From: Topomyia yanbarensis
Lineage: Eukaryota; Arthropoda; Insecta; Diptera; Culicidae
Direction of reading: 5' to 3'
Assembly: GCF_030247195.1 (NCBI RefSeq)
Contig: NC_080670.1
Coordinates: 159,414,580-159,478,579 of the forward strand
DNA length: 64,000 nucleotides
Shown here: piece by piece, positions 34,001 to 46,000 of the stretch
How positions within the stretch are numbered: position 1 is the first letter of the stretch
How the letters are laid out: every line of letters starts with the position of its first letter
The notes under the pieces: model-generated
Databases searched by the model: none
Seen by the model: only the letters and a program-made list of their open reading frames with translations
Told to the model about the DNA's origin: nothing
Position numbers and translations under genes: made by a program

Positions 34001-37000
34001 ACGGTCCAAGGGTTAAAATCCTCCTAAAACAACCGGTGTTCGTCCGACTAACGAGTTGGTTAGAGTATCCAGCATCCGATTGTATTGCTCTGGTGTCCAC
34101 CGTGGGGGAGTATAACAGCTACATACGAATACGCCGTTGATCCTGCACTCGATCACTGCCTTCTCAACTAAAGCTCTCATGAACGCTTTTCATTCCACCG
34201 CTTCTGCCACGAGTTCCCGATAAGTCGAGCTCTTGATCAATGGATCCTTTGAACAGCATCTCATCTTTCTGAGTGCGCCTGGTACTTAAAACGTTTTCCC
34301 CCAGCTTCTTTAACTTTCTTTTTCACCTTTTAAGCATCGCAGCGTACGTCACACCGTCGTTTGCTTTGACTAGAGTGTTTTTGCTATACCTCTCCCGGCG
34401 CGACCGAAGGTCTTCTTACTCTTTTCTCGTTCCCTTCGACGGTTCGCCATTCACTCTCTATTTATCGGGTGTTTCACTTTTTTTCACCGACCTTATTGGG
34501 CTTCTTCGGTTCCTCCTCTTCTCCTGGTGTTTCCCTTACTCGCCACAGAACGGGAATACCGTTCACCCTTCGGCGTCCCATAGGATTCTGCTTTCGCTAC
34601 CACCGTGGTCTTCAGCCTTTTTGAAGTTTTCGGCTCTCTCCAAGAACGCCATCTGTTCGCATTCAGCTGCTGCTTTGGCAGATTTGATGCTAAACACTAG
34701 ATTCGTGCACGTTGCCCTTGATTTTCACAAGAGTTATTCGAATTTTTGCCTCAGTATCGTCACTTTAGAGATCTGTTAGGTCTTGTATGTGGCGAAGTTA
34801 ATAAGGTTCAGATCATCCATGTTCGTTTGCAGGTGGGTACTGAACCTTCCAAAATCGGTCGAAATTCCACCTCCTGTCCAACCTGAACATTAAAGTTGAC
34901 GTTGACAATCTTGACATCACGGTTTGGGGGCTATGCGCATTTATTATGTCGAAGAGCCGGTCCTTGATAGTCCACCGGTACATTATGTTGCACACCGGCC
35001 TCTATCCAATCACACGTCTTTTGATTTCTTTCATCATAATGAAAGCTGCTCCCTGGTCTTGTGCGTTACCCCAGCTCTGGTATATGGTGTGCTTCCCTCG
35101 AAAGACCCGCACCATAGACAACTTTTTCTACACACCTGCTGTGCTACGATGTCTAGCTTACAGTCTCTCACTACATCTGATAGCATGCGAGTACTCCCGC
35201 AGAACTTGCAGTTCCATATTCCGACTATCCAATCCACTGTCCGTGTTCGTCGCATAGGTCTAGTTCGTTAGAATTCATCCGGAATTGCTTGCTGAGCTTC
35301 CTGAGCTGCATTGTTTTCCGGAAGGCTCGCTGGGCCTGCACCAACCTGCACGTAACGCAGGAGGACCACAAGAAAAGGTTTGGGCGAGGAATTTATTTGA
35401 AAGCGTCGACAGCTCGGCTTGTCAGAGCTTCTTTGAAGCTTTTGGTTTTTAGGAACAGTGTCATGTAGAATTCATCCACCTCCAGTCCTGCTGGAGGTTT
35501 AGGTCGCAAACCGCAACTAAGCATTATTCTGCGCTTGCAATCCGCTCGGCAGCTTAAGTCTCAGCTCACACCGCTCTTCACTTCACCATTCGGGCCGGAA
35601 GTTCAAAAGACGCCTGCAACCGGCAAATTCTACCCGGTCCATCAATGATCCTGTCGAGAACTCCGTAACGCTTGGCAATGTCGCTATATGAAGTTAGACC
35701 GCTATTTTGAAGGAATGTCAATTTTGAATGTATGCTGGGATGCACACGGAAAAATAAAACAACCCACAGAATAAGTTCTTTTAATTTAAATTTAGGTACT
35801 TTTCAGTTTTGCGACGCTTTCGCACTTATTAGTGTTGTCAAAAACAAAGCGAGAGGTTCTACTCAGTCGAGGTCTTCCGTGGAATAAGGCACTTTTGAGT
35901 TGTTTGAGGTATACTCAAAATTAGGTAGATTTAACTTAAATTTAAGTATATTTATCTCAAGGTTGAGTATAAAAAACCTAGCAATCAATCCATGGGTTTA
36001 GCGCAACTTAATGTGCTTTCCAAGGCTACATATACCAAATACAGCCAACTCCACACCGAAATCGTGGGACTGGTACCGGATGAAGCACTCGAGGGACAAG
36101 AATTGGAGTACGCGGATTACGAAAATCTACACTATGGCGTATCCAATGTGATCGAAGAGCTAATATTGGCGGCAAAAGCTGCTGACATCCCGCTTCCTCC
36201 AGACAGTCCAACCGCTCCACAAGTGGTCATTCAACAACAGCCCTTAAAAGAACGGATTCCAACGTTCGATGGAAAATACACCGCATGGTCCAAGTTTAAG
36301 GCCATATTCCAAGATCTGATGGCCAATTCGGGGGATAGTGATGCCATCAAACTCTCATCTCGATAAAGCAGCTGGCGTGCTGGATACCAAGATTCTAAGT
36401 GAGGGTGACTACGACCACGCTTGGGATATTTTGACGGACCGCTACGAGAACCAACGAGTTATCGTGGAATCCCACATCTGTGGTTTGTTGCAGGCATGTC
36501 CAAACACGCCACGGCACCGCGTGCTGCATTTTACCACCGCAACCGAGTGTATTGAAATGAGCACCCCAAGCCAGTGCTCGATGCGAAGCACCGATACACG
36601 ATAAACGAAGCACCTGTGTCGGTGGCGGTGTTAAATTTTCGATCCGGTGCTTGGATGCTTCGGAAAACACTCGGGCCGGGTGCTTTAAAATTTCTGAAGC
36701 ACCGGAGCCGAGCGCTTTCAACTTCGGATAACACCTCGGAAACTCTTTGAATTTGCACCCGTATCAAAGCGAGAATGTTTAAGCCCGCTAGCATAGGCAC
36801 AAAAAGAAAGAAAAAAAGATTTTTCGGTGCGACGGAATAGAAGAGAACAGCAAATATACTTCTATTATCACGGCAGTTTGATTTTTAGTTAGATATGTAA
36901 TTATAAAATATCCAAACTCGATGCAAGTATAGATCGCGGATGGTGGATTTTTTTTTTAATTTTGCGTCTTGGAAATACTAGTCAACGAAAATTCTATTTC

Positions 37001-40000
37001 TTCATCTTCTTGCAAATGTATATCAAATTGAAAGCAAAAGATATGAACTTTGCCATCGATAAACATCTTTTTATTTTTTTATGATCCCAATCTATACGGA
37101 TAGCGCACATATGGTGCTTAGCTCAATTTGAATCTATTCCTATTGCCGCCATTTGGGGCACACGTTTCGAATTTTCGATCAATCAATCACAAGTATTTCA
37201 CAGTATTTGGATAATTTTTATTATACGAAACTTTGTTACCAATTTTTAGACATTCTATCTATAGCTGGTCGTAATAATAAAGTATTGAGTCATTTCATGT
37301 CGCAAACTCTATTACAATATTTAGCTAAAATAGTGATGAACTGCCTCATAGTGCTTTTTAGGCTGACAAAATGGAGACACTGAAAAAATCTGTTTATCCG
37401 GTTACCAGGTTGTTTTGAAAAAAAAATTAATTTCAATTAGAATGTCAAATTACAGTACTAATTTTATCATTGTGGTCAATAAAACGTATTTTCAGAGGAG
37501 CTAATCTCATATAAAATTGTGGCCCTTCGCTAAAACAAGGTCATGTATAAGGTGATCATATTTCGCAAATATTTCATATTCATTCCAAGCACCCCGTCCT
37601 GGTAAGTTAAAAGGGAGGGAGGCTTCGCTTTACTCTAATGGAACTGGAATTGTTCATATCATTTGTAGCAAGTTACCTACTGCAGAGAACTTCAATTTTC
37701 AAAATTACTTGAAACACGTTATCGTATGTAAAGGCGTTAGGGCTCAATCAAGGTGCACCCATACGATTTATTTCCGCTTTATACGTCATTACCAGTGCCA
37801 TTACAAAACTTTTAACACAGCACAATGCATAGAAATGAATTTTGGCCGGACTTCATTACTTTTCTGGCACATCCAACGGCGTCCGTGTGTTGACGTGCCG
37901 TTTGGTTCGCTGTACTATAGACTTATAGAGCATTAATCTAGAAAAAATCTACGTTATCATAAATATCGCTAGCTAGTGTCCTAGTCCTTATCAGTTCTTC
38001 GATAATTATACTATATAAGCTATATTCATTATTCCGCATGTAAACTCAATAAAACAAAGACAAATTTAGTTGACAAGATGGTAAGTGATCAACCAAACCA
38101 CATTCTGAAGTGATGCAGTTTGACATCTGAAGACTAGATTTTTGTCTTGCTATATTCTGCATTTTTAATAATTGAACCGATACCTTGTCCTTTTTATATC
38201 TATTCTGCTTTAAGGTATAAAAAAGCCAGCTTCAAATGGGTTTTTACAATTTGATCGGCAAAATTTAATTTCTGCATGCATTTTAGATACATAAAATTTT
38301 ATTTGACTGCCTAAAGAGATTTAAATTCTTGCACAGTATAGTGGGTGTGTAGACTTACCAGTCATAGAGAGTATAACTGTACTGGAAACAGTGATCGATG
38401 TAAGGATATGCGATGATTTTTGCTGATACGGTCGGGCATCTATCATCGACATAACTTTTTATAGTCCGTCGGAGATGGCAAACATGAGTTGGAAAGTTTG
38501 TGAAAACTAAAAGCATATTGACCACCAGATCATCCAGTACGATATTGGTCAATGAAGTGATGCTTTGTGTAAGCACTACGCACAGGAAGAGACTCCTCTC
38601 ACTTAAACGTCGAGAAGTTAGCTAAAGCATGTAACACCACAACACAAACGAAAAGCTCATTAATTTACTTTATTTTTTTAGTAGTTGAAAAATTAATTGA
38701 CTTACACCAGAAAATTGAATAACAGACCAATGATTTCCCGGATAATGCGACCTGTAATGCATTAAATACATCTTAAGTTTGTTTGAGAATTCATGCACAA
38801 ATAGCTATACAAAACTGAAATATATCATGAACCCGTTAACAATATATTATATAAATGAAAAGCAACTGAAAAGACAAATCACACCTTAGAATTTTACAAA
38901 TTGAATAGAGCCAAAATGATACATTTACATTCAACATATTTTATTTTAGATTCGATTACCCGGGGTAAGATTTTTTAAATCCCCGGATATTCGAATCTGA
39001 TCTGTTTATTATTTGGAATAAATTTCCCTTTTTCCACAGCAAAACAAAAAAAAATTGTGTGCATACTTTGCATCTATAAGATGTTAACAACGTTCTTAAG
39101 AAATGATACTTGAATTTGGCTTGGTTCGTCAATAGACCATCGGTATAATTTGTGTTGGGTTTGTGTAAGTCATGGAAATTTAAACGCGTATGTAAATGAT
39201 ATGTTCCCACGCGAGTTGATTTTATTCGCTTGCGTATTATCATATGATAAGCTGTTTCTTTTTACTTTTACTGTAAATTTTGACAAATGAACAGTACATT
39301 TGATTGAATTTATTAGAATGACAAAATAGGATGATTTGTATTGAACAAAAACCAAGATCTAAAAATTGCAATACAAACTAGTTGGACCCACTACCATTTG
39401 CCCGAAAGGTAGACTGAAAATATTGGTCCTAAAGTTTTTGTTTAATTCATACACGGCACTCATGAAGTCATTTGATGGTAGCTGAAGCTGCAACTTTAGA
39501 AATTTTACTAAAATACTACAATTTCATGTTTGATTTTACCTATGCTGAAACTAAAGAGAATTTCCACAGATTTAAAATATTGATCTTTCTACCTAGAGTT
39601 AAAAACTAAAATGTTTTCTCAATCAGTAACATATTCACTTTCTAGACTGATTTCTGGAAACATAATTTCTTTTTGAAGTTATGACTAAAGCTGAATACTT
39701 TACAGGATACTTAACGACCTTGACTTCTACTACTTTTTCAGAAATCATATTTTTATTAATTTTATAATGACGGGACATTATTTTGAGCATTTCGAGACAA
39801 ATGAAAAATACAACCGTCAAACTGGGAACTTGCAACACTTCTGTTAATGTAAATTTAGCAACGGTAATTATAATTTTAACAATTTGGAGTCAAAAGTCTT
39901 AAAATTATGCAAAACATATGAAAGGTGTTGACCGAATAAAAATATTTAAAATCAAAATTTTTTTCTATCACGCATTCCTATTTGCTTTTCAATTCAATTT

Positions 40001-43000
40001 AGGCGCATATGTATTTCCATACCTGAATAAAATTTTCAAACTGAGCTATTTAGTACTAAGTAGCGGAAAACTTTGACACTTTAGTCTTTCAATGATACTT
40101 TTAGTAATACAAATGTGGAGGTTACAATCCAATCGCTATTAATCGTTAAATAGTTAGTCTCAATATTAATTTTTTTTTTGTTTTTAGAAGAGAATTTTCT
40201 CTTATTTTTAAAGAATACAAATGACCGGACGATATTTAAATTTCGAAGTGCAGAAGAATCTTTTTAATTTTGATACTGAATAAAGGTCAGTTATGGTCTT
40301 CAAACGTAATACTCGGACTGAGGTTGTTTGATGTAAGAGTTGGCTAAGATGTACAATTCGACTTCAGTACCAACGCCAATTTGAATCCATTCATTCATCT
40401 ATTTATAATTCCTACATGCATACCTACTTAATCCTTCCTTACTGTATAATGCATTACAGATTCTTCATAAAGTACCAAGCTCGTTCATGCATATGAACGC
40501 ACAAATTGCTTTGAGCCACTTACCAAGCGACAGCAATAGCGCGTCGACAATCGCTACCGAAATATAAGCTGCCGTGTTTTACGAATTTAAAAACACTCGG
40601 TACGGTGCCTGCCGATATCAGAAACACCTCGGTTGCGGTGCCTGCCGATGTGAGATGCACCTCGGTTACGGTGCCTACCGAAGTCAGAAACACTCGGGTC
40701 GGTGCTTTGCCGAAGCAACGAGCACGGTGGTTAAATATCATGCGCTGGCACCGACACCGGTGCCTTGGTATCGGCGACCGGTGTCTGCTGTTGAGCACCG
40801 GTACGGCGTGCCAACTTCAATCCTCTTGGTGGCGTGTTTATTGGTAGAAGTGCCCACCGTGCAGCACCGTTCGGTGCTTTTGCCATGCCTGGTTTGTTGA
40901 CACTGAAGAAGATGACAGCAGAATCCCATAAAGAATTATGAGCACTTCTGAGTGAAGCAACTCGCCTCGTCGAAAGCCTCCGCTACCTCGAACAGGAAAT
41001 GATTGCTGTTTCGGAACACATGATTGTATATTTGATCATCTCAGCGCTTGACAAATCAACTAGAAAATCCTGGGAAGGAACCCAAAAGAAAAATCAATTT
41101 CCCAAGTATACGCAGACCATCGAATTTCTAAAGTCCAGGTGCCAGATCTTGGAAAACTGTGATGCAGCCTTCCATACAGTTAACCCGTTAACAGTTAACC
41201 GTGGACCCACCTGTTTCCACCATCTGCTCGTCTAACTTCGCTCAGTCGACCAAGACGGTACTATTGCTTACCGTAGTGGTGCATGTATTCGATAAGAAGA
41301 ATCGACGCTTTACATGCCGCGTCCTATTGGACAGTGGTTCCCAGGTGAATTTTGCGACGGAAGAGTTAACCAATTGCCTGGCCTTGCCGAAAAAAACTGC
41401 GAATGTTCCGATTACTGGTGTCAACGCCTTGCGCACCCTCGCGCGTAGCAGTGTAACACTAAAAATTCAATTCCGAGTATCTAATTTTAACGCCAGTCTC
41501 GAGTGTCTGGTAACGCCGAATGTAACAGGTACGATTCCATCGTCTAAAATCAACATCAAAAATTGGGACCTCCCCTGTGGAGTGGTTCTTGCTGATCCCG
41601 AATTCCACACGCCAGATTAGGTGGACTTACTGATCGGTGCAGAGCTGTTCTTTGACATATTGAAGCCGAGTCAGCTCAGTCTGGCGGATGACGTTCCGCT
41701 GTTGCGAGATACACATTTTGGATGGATCGTGTCTGGTGTTGTCATCGAACCCCAAATTGTCAACGTGTCTATTCAACAAGCCAACTATGCCACCATTGAC
41801 GACATTCAGCGGATGATGCAGCAGTTCTGGCTAATCGAAAAAGTGCCGGACGTCCCCAAACTTTCGACTGAAAAGTTAGCATGCGAAGCCCACTTTCCTT
41901 CCAGATACGAACGAGATGTTAGCGGAAGGTTCATCGTTAAGCTACCGTTTAAGGAAAACTTCAACCAACTGAACGATTGCCGTACTCTAGTCCTTAAGAG
42001 GTTTTTGATGCTGGAAAAGCGACTTGTCCGCAACCCAGAACTACAAGCGCAGTATGTGGAGTTCCTGCAGGAATATGAAGCTCTTGGACACTATATGCCG
42101 CACCACACGATGCTGGGACCGTTAAGCTCGAGTACAAAATGTCCAGTCGTGTTTGTCGCAAGTGCCAAATCATCTCCAACCGAGCTGTCTCTAAACGAAG
42201 TGTTACAAGTTGGGCCCGTAGTACAAAATGATTTATATTTCATCGTACTGCGCTTCAGAAAATTTAAAATAGCGTTTTCTGGAGACGTATCTAAAATGTA
42301 CCGCCAAGTACTTCACGCGAAACAAGATCGACGATTCCTGCGAATCTTGGAGATCGCAACCATCACAACCGCTACGGGTTCTGGAATTGTGTACCGTGAC
42401 CTATGGTACTGCATCGGCACCTTTCCTAGCGACGAGGTGTTTGGTGCAACTGGTAGAAGAAGACGGCGATGCCCTTCCATTCGGCGCTCGTATAGTGAAA
42501 GAATAAACGTACACTCAGGTTTTTTTTTACGCGGGGGATACGAGCCGCGTAAATGAAAACCGCGTAAATGAAAACCGCGTAAATTTCAAAATCCGCGTAA
42601 ATGAAAACCGCGTAAATTTCAAAATCCGCGTAAATGAAAACCGCGTAAATTTCAAAATTCGCGTAAATGAAAACCGCGTAAATTTCAAAATCCGCGTAAA
42701 TGAAAACCGCGTAAATTTCAAAATCCGCGTAAATGAAGACCACTTAAATTTAAGAATCCGCGATAAAGGGAACCTCATTGATGGATACCGCGTAAATTCC
42801 AAAATCCGCGTAAATGAAAACCGCGTAAATTTCAAAAACCGCGTAAATGAAAACCGCGTAAATGAAAACCGCGTAAATTTCAAAATCCGCGTAAATGAAA
42901 ACCGCGTAAATTTCAAAATCCGCGTAAAAAAAACCGCGCAAAAAAAAACCGCGTAAAAAAAACGAGTGTATATGGACGATGTACTATCCGGAGCCGATTC

Positions 43001-46000
43001 AGTAGAGGATGCCATCGAGGCTCAGCGGCAGCTGAAACAGCTCCTTGAAAGGGAAGGGTGCTCGAATTCACAACAATTTTTTGAACAGATTCCAGAAGAA
43101 GACCGCGAGAAAACGATGCCAATTAAAAGAATTAGGAGTGAACGAAGCCATTAAGGTGCTTGGTTTGTTTTAGGACCCGAGTGCTGAAATGCTTTCCATC
43201 GCCAACCATCCGAAGTCGTCCGCACCAGCCGAAAAACGAGTTACTAAGCGAGTGATATATTCGGAAAAAGCGAAATTCTTCGACCCTCTCGGCCTTGTTT
43301 CACCAGTAATTGTATTGGCAAAGCTCTTGACTCAGCGATTGTGGCAGCTCAAGTCTGGCTGGGATGATCAGCTCAGCGCAATGATAGCACAAAGGTGGCA
43401 AGGACTACAAACATCACTATCCCATTTGCACCAAATCGCTATCCCAAGATGTGTAACAGTCGACGGAGTAATTGCTTTTGAACTGCCCGGTTTCTCCGAT
43501 TCATCAACGGTGGCATACGGAGCCTGCATTTACTTGAGAAGTCTGTTTGCCACTTAATCAAATAGAGTTGTTCGTGCGAAACCGAATCGCTGTGATCCAA
43601 GAGCATACGAGTGATTACAGATGTCCGATCTCTGCGAAACCCAGCCGACATTGTTTCCCGCGGGCAACTACCCGAAGTGCTAAAAACCAGTTACCTCTGG
43701 TGGAACGGCCCTGAATTTCTCCAAACGCTGGACTACGAGTTCGACCCTCCGGAGCCTGTCCCAGATGATCAATTGCCAGAGCTCAAGGGAATAATAGCCA
43801 CCACAGCTTTAAGTATTGAACCGTTTTCATTCTTCTCCAGATTTAGCAGTTATCGTACAATTCAATTCATCATGGGTTATGTACTACGATTCGCCGAAAA
43901 TTGCCGGAAACGAACGCCCCAACGTTAAACAAGTCGACATTTGACCGTCTGCGAGTTGCGTCGTTCAACAGAAATCATCATACACGTTATTCAACACATT
44001 CATTTGGCGGACGAGATTGCGCGAGTAATTGAAAAAAAAACATGTAAGAGTCTAGCAAACCTTCGTCCGATATATGCCAATGGCCTACTGCGTGTAGGAG
44101 GTCGTTTAGATCGTTCCCACTTACCATTTGAAAGTCGGCATCCCCATCATCTTACCAGATAAGGATCCAGTGGTACGTTTACTGATTCGGCAAATGCATG
44201 TCGAATTACTTCACGTCGGGCAGATTGGCCTGATGAACACAATGCGACAGCGATACTGGCTTCTGAAGGCATGCTCTACAATCTGAATGATTACACGAAA
44301 GTGCGTGCGATGTTTTCGAATCAACCAAACCAGTACTAGCCAGTTAATGGGAAACTTGCCCGCAGCAAGAGTAGTGCCCTCGCCACCGTTTGCCGTTACC
44401 GGTTTGGATTACGCTGGTCCCTTCCTCATCAAGCAAGGGGCACGACGTCCAGCATTGATGAAAGCATACGTATGCGTCTACGTGTATATGACTACAAAGG
44501 CCGTTCACCTGGATGCTGTGTCCGACTTAACGACCGATGCCTTTTTGGCATCCCTAAAACGATTCATCGGCCGACGTGGAATGGGTCAGCAACTGCACTC
44601 GGGCAACGGCACGAATTTTCGGGGAGTATACCACGAGCTGAATCAGTTATTTCAGCAATTTCACAACCAACAAGCTGTGGAAGCCATCGGAGATTTTTGC
44701 TGCTCCCGTGAGATCGAATGGCATTTCAGTCCACCGGACGCACCAGAATTCGGTGGACTTTGGGAGGCCGCGGTGAAGTGTACAAAACACATCTGAAACG
44801 CATCGTCGGGAAGTTGTCGTTTGAAGAGTTAAGCACCGTCCTGGTTGAGATCGAAGCAGTACTGAACTCTCGACCGCTGTTCGCCATCTCTAACAATCCT
44901 GTAGACCCGCCAGTGATCACATCTGCTCACTATTTGATCGGCCGTCCACTTACTGCAATGGCCGAACATTCCTTGTAAGATGTTAAAACCAGTCGCTTGT
45001 CTCGATGGCAGCATCTCCAACTCATGCGGGAACATTTTTGGCGCTCTTGGAGTCGGGATTACTTGAATACGTTGCAACCTCGAAAAAGCATCTCCGAACT
45101 ATGTCGAATATCCTGGAGGGCTCGGTAGTCTTTCTCCACGATCGAAGTCAAGCTCCACTCACCTGGAAGATGGGTCGCATCACAGCAGTCTTTCCTGGTC
45201 CTGACGGGTTGGTCCGATCTGTCGACGTGATTACGGATAGAACTACCCTTCGTCGTGCCATCAACAAGATTTCGGTATTGCCCATTGAAGACAACAGGTC
45301 CATCGCTAATCCAACTGCTCGTGATGAATGTTGAGAAGCCTCAACGAGGGGTGTATGTTCCGTCTCCCGCCAGAAGCAGTGAAAAGCGAGTCCGACTCGA
45401 GCAAGCAAGAGAAAGATCACTCGAGCAAGCAAGAGAATGAAAGAGGCAATGTATTATTCACCTCTTTCATTCGATACATTTAACCGATACCGAAATCGTA
45501 CTTCTGTTGTGCCATTCGTTTTTCTTTTTTTTGCTCAACCCAGAAACGTAACGAGCGATGGGTTTTCAGTTTAGTTTCTACCAGCCGAAGCGCAACATCA
45601 ATACTAAATAAAGGTGTAAGTTGTAAGAGTAGCTGTCCGTGTTTGCTTTTCTGACCCTTCCTGAAGGAACAATTTCGATACAGTCCGCTGCATTGTCTAC
45701 CCATTCCGTTTAGCCTCGAACACGGCTAGTTAAAATTTTATCGGTCGTATACTGTACTTAATCATTCTTTGGCGATACAGATTCCAACTACTGTTGTCAC
45801 AGCGCTGTTACCGCACTTCAGTAAGTTTTGTACAGAGTTGCCGCCACACTTGACTTCCACTTGACCATAACGATTAATGTTAAGTGATTTGTCTATTTTT
45901 TTAAGCCTACCCTTAAATGTAACTAGACGAAGTAACCACCATTGGAGACAGGGGCCTGTTGGTGTATATAAAAATAAACCATTGTAGCCTACGGGCCCGC

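Larger units (their letters stand above)
36491..40891. mobile_element. 4.4-kb hAT-type element inserted in BEL/Pao gag
   Basis: Both sides carry the 8-bp duplication GTTTGTTG (36483-36490 and 40892-40899). The termini are CAGGCATGTCC and, inverted, CAGGCATGGCAAAA. Both ends (about 36500-36730 and 40570-40890) are packed with CGGTGC / GCACCG words, the subterminal repeats usual for hAT transposase binding. The 4 kb interior is AT-rich. No transposase ORF with a zinc finger or a hAT dimerisation domain was recognised, so it is non-autonomous or strongly decayed. Confidence 0.85.

Noticed and set aside
33555..34016. A 153-codon plus-strand frame in intron 3 with a YVDD string.
   Set aside because: It is antisense to the R1 endonuclease region. 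The YVDD is not in an RT context.
42518..42965. Regular 30-bp repeats that might suggest a CRISPR array.
   Set aside because: The units are contiguous tandem repeats without unique spacers, bounded by TIRs in a eukaryotic genome.
42426..43015. Long minus-strand frames with [11 protein letters not shown] and [11 protein letters not shown] repeats.
   Set aside because: They are translations of the 30-bp minisatellite in three frames, not a repeat protein.
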